The notes under the pieces are model-generated. The model worked only from the letters and a program-made list of their open reading frames with translations. It made no database searches and was not told the origin of the DNA. DNA of 17,943 nucleotides from Hydnum rufescens UP504 (taxonomy: Eukaryota > Basidiomycota > Agaricomycetes > Cantharellales > Hydnaceae): the NCBI GenBank assembly GCA_014904985.1, contig MU129349.1, forward strand, positions 1 through 17,943. The letters are read 5' to 3'. Both the position numbers and the translations under genes were made by a program. Shown here piece after piece: positions 1-8,287 of the stretch (within the stretch, counting starts at the first letter, position 1; the number at the start of each line of letters is the position of its first letter).

Positions 1-2036
1 TGTCGTTGCTACTAGCACAATGAGGGGCTACACTCAGAATCAACTGCACCTGAGGGACTTTGGGTCTCAAGGAGAGTTCTCACCCGCCAGTGCCAACATG
101 GTGGTGGGTGAAACCCCAAGACCTTGCATCAACCTCTGACATGGGCCAACCAGAAAGGGAATACTGAGCCTGCACTGCCCACTCCTCTGGAAAATCCATA
201 TATGGGTGTCAAAGATTATGATACGTGGTCCAATCAGTGTGAGAACAGTAAGCTGACATTGTGGACCTTGCCTAGGTAATCAGGCGAATTTTCTCATATC
301 TCAATGTAGAGTTCCTTAAAGACATGGATGAATACAAAGTAGACCCTACAACAAAGCCATTCCCAGTTGTGAAACAAGTGGAATGGGTAACATTATTCAT
401 GAACAGTCACCGGCCGTTCCAATACACTGAGCAGTGTCCTCCTGAATGCAAGCCTGATATCTATACCTGGGATCATGCGTCTATTGCTTGCCACTGGATA
501 AATATGGCGCCTCTCATTTCTATTTGACCAATTATATGAGACTCCCCACAATGTATTCAACGCAGATGCCCTACATCAGTTACATCTCATGTCATATCGA
601 TGATCCCCCTCTCCCAGCTTCACTCAATATGATCTCGTCCTCTGATGGTGTCAAACTCACTGATGCATACTGTAAACAACTGGAGGATTTTGTTCTGAGG
701 AACTGTGAACGGTACAGGCAATGGTGTCTCGCAGCCTCGAACTTGGGAATCCAGGTTTCTCTTACCACTCTCGTCATGCCAGTGAAACCCCAGTCACTTG
801 GCGAGTCCCCATTTTCGGTCCATCTCTTGTCACAGTCGATGCTGGACGAGCTTGCAATGACTCAACTGGTGAGTGATTATCTGTGCTGTGCATACAAATA
901 TGGTGCTTTTGCCCAGATGACCATGCACTGGTGTATCGACCACATTTCCATGGTCGGTAAAACAGACCGTCCTCATTTTGGTGTCGATGATAATCTAATT
1001 GGGGCGTTGTATCTCCATTCGAACTCGGGAGTCTGGCTTGATGATCTCCAAGCACACAGGGTGCCATTGTGGGGCCTTTGGTTTGATGATGCAGGGATCG
1101 ATATTAAGAGTATGCAGCATTTGACTGGGAAGGAAATTTCCCAAGAAGAGCTCAATCCAATTCTGAAGGAGAAAGGCAACAACGTTCACTATCACACAGT
1201 TTCAGAGCAGCTCATTGTAGAGTCTGATTGCCCGAGTCCCTGGTTCATTGCACTGAGGTCCTATCCTGGGGTACCACCTCACAAAGCCCTGGAAGACATC
1301 ATTCTCAATGCACTCTTTCTTCAGTATCAGCCACAGCCTCCTGAAGAAATGTGTCAGTCTCTTTGAAACAGTTGTTGGGGATGGACCATTCTTGCCCCCT
1401 TCTCATTATGCATCATCTTCAGCTGCCCACTTTTCAGAGGGAGTCACCTGTGACATGGATGAGGTGCTGGAAGCCGAACCCTGGTTTGGTCCCGATAACG
1501 ACAAAGAGGAGGCTGCTCAAGAAGAGGAAGATGCCTTGGATCGATCTATTCAACCAAGGCGAGGCAAGTCGAATGAGGACTTTGAAGCATGGCATGAGGT
1601 TGAAATCATCAAGTTCAAGAAGTGGAAGCAGGCAGCACAGGCAAAGATGGATGTTGCTCGGAAAGAGGCTAACGAGTTGATGCAGTGAGCCTTGAAGGGC
1701 AACAAGTCAGCTCTGGCTGATGTCAAGAGTTGTCTGAAGGGGGCTAGCGGAAAGAAGAAGGGCAAACTTAGCAATTTTGATGCATGCATTCTGGAGGGGT
1801 GGAGGGATCCCAACAGCAAGAGTGTGGCCAGGAATGCTGCCAAATGTTGCAAGTGGCTCAGATTGGACAAGGATAGTGGCTCCATGTCAGCAGGCTCTTC
1901 AGGCTCTCGACTCCCCAGCATCATGGGTACTCATGCGGGTTCCCTGCATGTTGATTCCCTGCCTCCAGAACATGAGATTGTCATTGGTATTGTGGGTGCA
2001 ATCGAGGCATCTGTGCCAGCCAGACAGATGGAGGCC

Positions 2037-2425
2037 TCTCCTACTGAGGCCACATCTTCCACTCCTGCTTCTACTGAGGCAACACCCTCTACTCCTGCTC
2101 TTACTGGGGTCGCACCCTCTGCTCCTGTTTCTACTGAGGTGACGCCCTCTACTCCTGTTCCTACTGAGGCGATGCCCTCTACTCCTGTTCCTACTGGGGT
2201 CATACTGTCTGCCCCTGTTTCTACTGAGGAGATGCCCTCTGCTCCTGCTCCTACTGGGGTCATGCCCTCTGCTCCTGTTTCCACTGAGGTCACACCCTCT
2301 ACTCCTCCCACTGGGGCTGTGCCCTCTACCCCTGTTTCTACTGAGGCCACTCCCTCTGCTCCAGCTCCTACTGGGGCCACGCCCTCTGCTGCTCCTCCCA
2401 TTGAGGCCATGGCCTCCATTTCTAC
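2037..2425 (+). repeat. Coding minisatellite (Pro/Thr/Ser repeat) in gene A
   Basis: About a dozen imperfect copies of a ~30-bp unit of the type CCTACTGAGGYCAYNCCCTC encode alternating blocks such as STEATPSTPAPTG. The reading frame is kept through all copies, so the array grew in multiples of three inside a coding region. The product would be a disordered, possibly O-glycosylated linker. The opposite strand is also open here (Gly/Val/Glu-rich), which is a by-product of the repeat composition. Confidence 0.85.
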
Positions 2426-2754
2426 TCCTACTGAGACCCCACCTATTGAGCTTGTACCCTTGTGTACTAAGTCAGTAATGGTGGAGGCTGAGCCAGCAGG
2501 AGTTAGTGTCCCTACTTTTCCTGCCCAGAAGATGACACCAGAGGTCATACCTGCTGAAACCACACCCCTGCCTACCTGGCAAAGTCTGGAACTGTAACTC
2601 CTGAGTGTTCAGAGTCACTGCATGATCCACAGGCCTTAGTGACAGATGAGTTGGGTTTTGAGAGTGGCAGAAGGTCTCCCACATACTCAGAATGTGTGGT
2701 TTCCTTCAGATCCCCCTCTCCATCTTGTGCTTCATCTCCTCATCAATCCTTGAA

Positions 2755-3125
2755 CCCCCGTTTGCATTTGCATTTGCATTGCATTCCCCTTCTCATTCTC
2801 AAGTGGATCCTCGATTTTCCCTTGCATTCTCATACACGTTCTCGATCTTCCCTGCATTCTCATTGACGTTCTCGATCTCCCTATGTTCTCAATTCCCTAC
2901 TTCTCAATCTCCCCTACATTCTCACAGTCGTTTCTTTTCCCCCACCTTCCTTGCACCACGTCCTCAATCTCCCTCACATTCCCGCACGCATCCTCATCTC
3001 CCTGCATTCTCGCACATGTCCTCCCTCCCCCTTACGTTTCCAGACACGTCCATGATCCCCATTGCATTCTCACACACGCCCACCCTCTCCCCCACATTCC
3101 AGCACACATCCTTGGCATCCCTCTG
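2755..3125 (+). repeat. Pyrimidine-rich degenerate tandem repeat
   Basis: A strongly C/T-biased stretch is built from degenerate ~27-33-bp units around CATTCTCACACACGTCC and CTCAATCTCCC. In frame 2 it reads as His/Ser/Pro/Arg repeats (HSHTRPPSP type), broken by TGA at 2864 and 3053. It continues the low-complexity tail of gene A. Units differ too much for an exact copy number. Confidence 0.7.
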
Positions 3126-3296
3126 AGCCCCAAAGGGGGAGATTCTATCATTCCCAGTCCCAAGAGGACGATCATCATCATCAAGAATGCAATTATCCTA
3201 TGGGTTCCTCATTCTCTCATCGATGGCCTGCGAGGTCTCCAGGTGTGTCTGATGGACCTCCACACACACCTGCAACCATGCAGAAATTGGCACAGT

Positions 3297-4489
3297 ATGG
3301 GTGTGTTGACTTGGGGTCACCCTGATCCAACCTTCTCTGCATTTCGGAGGGGAGGTTCACAGCCAGTACATGGGTTACACCCTCGTGCTCTTACAACAAC
3401 TTTTGGCCCTACACGTGGTCATAATGATGACTGGGGGAGTGAATTTCATGGTGAGCAAGTTTTGTTTTTTAGTGTATTTCATCTTGTCTAATAGTTTTAA
3501 TCCTCTAGCCTCTCATGGTGGTGAACTGAATAGATCTTCTCACAGTGGCGCACTGACTGGGCCCAATGCAACATTCTCTGTTAGTGGTCCCATGCAACCC
3601 ATCAGCAGTTGGGTTGGGACCACCACTAGTTCTGCTGTTGCAAAGGGATCTCATGTCGATTTGACATCAAGTTTTCAGTCCATTCCTCTTGGCCGATGGT
3701 TTGCCATCATTGCTGGTCCTCTTCCTAATGACAGCTTTCATGACATTCAGCTCTGGCTGGATGTGTACCCCCAAGTCATTGCAGTTCAGTCAAGAATGGC
3801 AGAAATCGAGGTTCTCCATGCAGCTGTTGTTTAAGACCTGACAGATATGCGATGAGCTGAAAACCCTTGTGTCAAGTTGGGCAACACTGTGTGGTGTGGA
3901 TATCGGAACCACCACTGTGGAAGAACCAAGTGGGCCGTCAGAGCACTTCACAGGTTGGAAAGATCTTGAATATGTTGACCAGGTCTATGCTCATGCATGA
4001 AATCTAGATGAACTCAATGCTCTGTTGCAGGGAGCACCTCCGTGTATTAAAGGAGGAGCAGAAAGGGCTCACTATGGGGAGTTCTTCTTACACTATGATA
4101 CTTTCCCCCCTCTATCTGGAGCTGCCCCACCAAAAGCTGAGAGGCTGCGCCATCTGGACTGTGTTGAGTTCAGCACTGAGTGGTTCCTTGCACACCTTGC
4201 CAGGTTACGGGACCATGTTGATCTTCCTCTTTGTCATATGGAGATGCTCATACATGCACATAAGTATTGTTCATTGGGTGCTGGCTTTGCCGTGCCTATG
4301 TGGCCTACTGAGGGTCCAGTTGATGCTGTTATTTGTCGCATTTCTCGAATGGCGCGAGATGACATGGGATCTATATTGACACCGAACCCCGTTGCTGATG
4401 AATCTTTTGGCTTCATGAAATCTTCCTCCATTTGGCATATCAAATTGGACTTGGCCTCGATCAGCCCTCAGTATCCAAAGTCTGAATGA
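3297..4489 (+). pseudogene. Gene B: unidentified spliced gene (or C-terminal part of gene A), decayed
   Basis: Family not recognised. A possible start is ATG 3297 (MGVLTWGHPDP); the frame runs to 3450, a 58-nt intron follows, and exon 2 restarts at 3509 in a joined frame (codon G|CC). Exon 2 is Ser/Gly-rich at first, then more ordered: LGRWFAIIAGPLPNDSFHDI near 3690-3745, then after a frame change near 3830 QICDELKTLVSSW and GGAERAHYGEFFLHYDTFP, ending at TGA 4487-4489. Two in-frame TGA codons (3839, 3998) sit where CGA would restore Arg: KT(*)QICDEL and AHA(*)NLDELN. The C-terminal 155 residues are uninterrupted. Whether this is separate from gene A or its C-terminal half cannot be decided, because the frame-2 tail of A overlaps the proposed start. 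Confidence 0.55.
3451..3508 (+). other. Spliceosomal intron in gene B
   Basis: The donor is GTGAGC and the acceptor CTCTAG, giving 58 nt. A TCTAAT or TTTAAT branch-like motif lies 12-20 nt before the acceptor, and the intron is T-rich unlike its flanks. Removing it joins frame 3 to frame 1 with no stop at the junction. Length and signals are typical of agaricomycete introns. Confidence 0.8.
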
Positions 4490-4815
4490 TGCATTACATT
4501 TCCATACATGGCGTTTTTTTGTTTTATGCATCACATATTTGTGTCTGATTGTATGCCTTAATGGCACTACTACCACACTAGAATGAAAACTCGGTTTGGC
4601 TCATGTGCTTAATTGTGAATCTGGCAGTTCCTGTTGGGAGAGTAAAGTTTTCTGCTTTCCTTGGTCCTTTCATTTTACAAGTTTAAGAAGCTTAAATGTA
4701 ATTTTTTATACTTGCCCAAGCAGGGTGTGGACTGACAATGCTCGCCTTTTCCATGGTGTAGGATGTACCTGATAATTTTGTGTTATTCTGGGCCACACGT
4801 TTAGCTCTTCATACC
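4490..4815. other. AT-rich intergenic stretch
   Basis: About 325 nt follow the last stop of gene B, with T-runs (4508-4522, 4701-4708) and no coding sense. It probably holds the 3' UTR of gene B. No repeat or RNA gene is seen. Confidence 0.5.
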
Positions 4816-5150
4816 TTTTGGCTGTGGTTGCCTTCACGTGACTGGGGCTATACTCAATTGGCATGTCCTCATCAATTCCACGTCCTTTGGCTGTGGTTAC
4901 CTTCGCAGTGACTGGGGCTACACATTTCGATTGGCACACTCTCTGCCAATACCATTTTTGGCTGTGGTTGCCTTTGTGTGACTGGGGCTACATATCTCAA
5001 TCGCTGCACTCTTCATCAATCCACATCTTTTGGCTGTGGTTGCCTTTGCGTGACTGGGGCTACACATTTCAATCACTGGGCTCTTTATCAATCTCACATC
5101 TTTTGGCTGTGGTTGCCATCGCATGACTGGGGCTACACATCTGAATTGAC
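4816..5150 (+). repeat. Tandem array, five copies of a ~71-bp unit
   Basis: The motif GGCTGTGGTTGCCTT, followed by GTGACTGGGGCTACACAT, recurs with unit starts at 4820, 4889, 4960, 5032 and 5105 (spacings 69, 71, 72, 73). The first half of each unit is well conserved; the second half (CAATTGGC...CATCAATCCACATCTTT) varies. It lies between the end of gene B and the start of gene C, so it may be in or near the promoter of C. A frame is open through part of it (4863-5126), but unit lengths are not multiples of three and the product looks non-biological. Confidence 0.9.
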
Positions 5151-5310
5151 TACATGTTTTGGGGCTTAGGTTGGCATGTTTTCATCCTGACTCCAAGCTC
5201 CTGCACCACAGTTGCCTTTGTGTGGTTGTGGTGCTTACCCCCTCACTGGTTTCTCATAATGGTGGATCTGTGCATCATTTCCCCCTGCCACCATCATCCA
5301 CATCTTTCAG

Positions 5311-7615
5311 ATGTCTTCACGGATGACACGTTCAACCGCCACCAAATTGGCTGCAGGCAATAAGTGGACCAAAACTACTACCTCCAGGTCATCCACAAGC
5401 ACTACTTCGAAGGGAGCCAAGGTGCCGTCTAAACCCACCAATGCCACGTCAACATGCATGAATGGTTCTCAGTGAAGAGGACTTAATATAACCAATGAAT
5501 TGGAGGGCGGTTCAGGGGATGGTGTTCTCCCACATGTACCTTTGAAGGCTTCTCAGAAGTCAGGCCCGAGTTGGGAGGACAATAATTCCGGCTCTGAACA
5601 TCCTCCTTGCCATGCGACTAATAAATTCAGTGCTAGACTGGTGGTAGAAGTTCCACATTCATGCCATGCTGCAGCCCCTGTTTCCTCATCATCAACAAGG
5701 GCTCAAGTACCCCCTGTGGATCTGTTCTCGCCCACATCTCCACCCTCTAATTCTTTCGAGCCTCCCAGCAGTCCTTTACCTGGCCCGTCAGACCCTTTGA
5801 CTCTATGACAGAAGGTACCGCAGTCTGAGGTGCCGAAGATTGGGATCTTGAGGAAGAGGAGAACTGTGGAGACACTTCTGATGTCATACATCAGTGGTGG
5901 CCAGTTCTCGATCGACCAAATCAAGTGGGCCCATGCGAAGTGTGAAGAATTCTTTGCAGAGCTGGATGCAAAGGCCAAGGTGTGGAATCAAAGTCCGGAG
6001 TCAGTTCGGTGCATCACCTTGGCCGTCTCACCCTCCAAAACATCGCGGAATGGGAATGCGTGGAATGCATTCCAGGCATTGTACAAGAAAGACCATCCAA
6101 ATACTGATCCATCAGGTACGTCCTTTATTCAGTATATATTCTTACACTAAGAATACTAATTGATGGTACTAGTGTCTGCTCAGGATTATACAGTGAACAT
6201 GGTGCAGCCAGCATATGCACAGCTCATCGAATCCTTCGGAGGAGAGGAATCCCCAGAATGGGCTACAGAAGCTGTGCGGCTTATAGCAGAACATGAGAGT
6301 GCGAAGGTTGGAGCTACCAAGCTGGTTGCACAATCCACTGGTGACATTGCATGGATTATGGCCAATCAAAAGGACAAGTGGACACATGATATGCAGTGGC
6401 TGGCCACCATGGATATTCACACAATGTTTTTGATGGTTACTGGCAATGCTGCCTCCCCTGCTGCACATGCTCAGAATGAATGTTGCCTGGGATCCGAGGA
6501 AATGGCTGCTTGGTACAACTCTAACTTTACGATGTCCACTCAACTTGTGAATATATATCGATTTATCCTCTCTCCCCATTCCCGGTATGCTGAGCTCAAC
6601 CAATTCAATGAGGAGCAAGGGAAGAGGAAGCGTGATGAAGACCTCAGTACTATGTACAAGACCAGGACTGCTATCAAGGATACATTGATAGGCCTTTTCT
6701 CGCCTTTTGTGAAGATGACAAAGTTTCCTTGGACCAACCTCACCAAGGTCCTAGTTCAAAATAAACTTATCATTTCGAATTTTGTGCTGAACAACGAATT
6801 TCTGAACTTCGGCATGTCACTCTCAGATCTTCACACAACTGATCAGTATAAAACATTGTACTATGTGCTCGAAGGAGTCTAGCCCTGAGAAGAAGATAGT
6901 CATCACCAAAGTGGATAACTGGCCAGTTGGAGAAGCTGAGGATGTGGCACTTATCACAGACAGGCATGGAGAGGTGATATTCTCACTGGCAGCAGCACAG
7001 GATTATACTGCCTGGCATGGTGCTGGAGAGACTGGAGGAGGGGAAGGGAGCAAAGGGGTGAAACAGAGCAGGATGGACACAGGTCTTGATGACAGGAGAG
7101 GGAACAAGACCACAGTGGGAAAAAGGAAGAAGGCTGCTGTGAAGTCCGTTGCACTCATACAGGATGAATTGGAGGATGCTGACTGGGTAGACAACTTACT
7201 GAGCTTTGGCAGTCGGGCTGCATCTCATGATTCCAGTAATTCATCAAGTATTCCCCGCAGCCACTCCTCACTGCACAACCAGCAGCAGCTCCCAAATCAG
7301 CCCCGCCCAAAGCCCCGCTTTACCTCTTCTCTATCCGTAACTACAGCACTGCCACCAGTACTCAATGGGCTTGGTCACTTGGGAAATGTGAACATCAACT
7401 TGGGTTCTGGGTTTCTCGATCAATGGACAGAGGAAGAACTTGATGTGGTGGCCAGACAGATTGGTTATCAAGGGTTTGGGGACAGCTCTAGTATGAACTT
7501 GAATGGGCAACCCACATATTCTGGAGAGCAACCTGGCTATTAGGACCCCTTTATCGCTGCTCCAACTTCTGGTCCAAGTGTCCCTGCCTTGATGGGTCAA
7601 CACCTTGGGCATTAA
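5311..7615 (+). pseudogene. Gene C: unidentified protein with basic, Ser/Pro-rich N-terminus and HMG-like motif; decayed
   Basis: Family not recognised. The start is ATG 5311 (MSSRMTRSTATKLAAGNK), first in frame after a pyrimidine-rich leader. Residues ~1-165 are basic and then Ser/Pro-rich. Next come IGILRKRRTVETLLMSYISG and a Trp/Phe motif NAWNAFQALYKKDHP, loosely like an HMG-box start. A 57-nt intron follows. Exon 2 is an ordered alpha-helical region of ~235 residues, with AELNQFNEEQGKRKRDED holding a possible nuclear-localisation signal. After a one-base frame change near 6865-6885 it continues as VITKVDNWPVGEAEDVALI, a Lys-rich patch, a Gln/Pro/Ser-rich linker and DQWTEEELDVVARQIGYQG. 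In-frame TGA codons at 5473 and 5806 fit CGA-to-TGA. A TAG at 7541 is followed by 23 more sensible codons to TAA 7613, so the original end may be 7615. A nuclear or chromatin role is only a guess from composition. Confidence 0.65.
6116..6172 (+). other. Spliceosomal intron in gene C
   Basis: Donor GTACGT at 6116 and acceptor ACTAG ending at 6172 give 57 nt. An exact TACTAAT branch motif lies at 6154-6160. The length is a multiple of three and the frame is kept. The preceding codon run ends DPS and the next exon begins with SAQDYTVNMVQ. Confidence 0.85.
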
Positions 7616-8287
7616 TACTACCATCTCCTTCCCTTGATTTCTTCTCTTGTCCTTCAATGGACATGTTCTTGTTTTATTACAGTCCTTCAACAGGCATCCT
7701 GCGTCTCAAAAAACTGTGCTGACTATGTGTTTCCCTCATCTTTGCTTTGTCTTTACCATAGTTAATATTACAATAGAATTAATGTGCAGAGCACATGTAT
7801 GAGGTTCCAAAACTGTGCAAGTGCATCAGTTGAACCCCAATTAGGCCCTAATTGGGCCCTAATCAGGACCCAAGTTGAAACCAGAATGGTGGATTGGGGC
7901 CCCAATAGTGTCTGGTACCTACTTAGGTACCAAATCATGCCCCAGAATAGATACCTAAGAAGGGGGTCACATATGGCTGCCTGAGGTGGCCCTCCCACTC
8001 AACATCACCTGGGATCCTCAAATCTTAACCAAATTGGGTGTCTGTAGGCTTGTTGGAATTGCCCCATTTGTCCGCATCTTTTAAGCCCATTTACAAAGCA
8101 ATCTGATCATCCCTCATCTCACTATCCCCATCCTCTCCCACTGCCCTCATGGGGTCCCCCAGGGGATGGGGGTTGTTGTTCAAGCTGTGTGTGGGTGAAT
8201 TCTGTGCACCCAAATCACAGCTTTTCAACACCCCTTTCCCTGGTGGAGGCAATGGATCATCCCTGTGTTCTCCATGTATCATCATAA
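7616..8287. other. Intergenic region between converging 3' ends of genes C and D
   Basis: About 670 nt with no supported gene. It holds the palindrome cluster at 7836-7931 and short C/T-rich tracts. Any terminators or polyadenylation signals of C (+) and D (-) should lie here; no strong AATAAA-type signal stands out. Confidence 0.5.
7836..7931. repeat. Cluster of three short palindromes
   Basis: Three perfect or near-perfect palindromes fall within 96 bp: CCCAATTAGG C CCTAATTGGG (7836-7856), ATTGGGGCCCCAAT (7893-7906) and GGTACCTA CT TAGGTACC (7914-7931). They lie in a C/G-run-rich AT background unlike the nearby genes. It could be the remnant of a small inverted-repeat element; no target-site duplication was found by eye. 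Confidence 0.7.

Larger units (their letters stand above)
26..3325 (+). pseudogene. Gene A: degraded member of the A/D family, with a Pro/Thr/Ser repeat tail
   Basis: Family not recognised. Coding sense runs along the plus strand but moves between frames: frame 2 to ~155, frame 1 to ~275, frame 3 to ~490, frame 2 at 488-1350, frame 3 at ~1350-2590, then frame 2 to 3325. In-frame TGA codons lie at 137, 1686, 2864 and 3053. Visible parts are: VKQVEW..NSHRPFQ near 375-425; a conserved core at 600-1110 holding CAYKYGAFAQ, NLIGALYL and WLDDL; YPGVPPHKALEDIIL near 1263-1305; GDGPFLPPS near 1377; an acidic patch; a Lys/Ala-rich probable coiled coil at 1580-1750; and a Pro/Thr/Ser repeat tail. The core aligns block by block with gene D on the other strand, which is the best evidence that it was a gene. 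The 5' end may lie outside the window; ATG 26 is only the first Met in an open frame. Some frame changes could be introns or assembly errors. Where A ends is uncertain, since the low-complexity tail runs into gene B. Confidence 0.6.

Noticed and set aside
1931..2563. Minus-strand 210-codon open frame, Gly/Val/Glu-rich
   Set aside because: It is the antisense of the in-frame Pro/Thr/Ser repeat of gene A; repeat composition keeps it open and the product is not protein-like.
5960..6115. Calling gene C an HMG-box protein
   Set aside because: The NAWNAFQALYKK segment only resembles the start of an HMG box; the rest of the fold is not evident.
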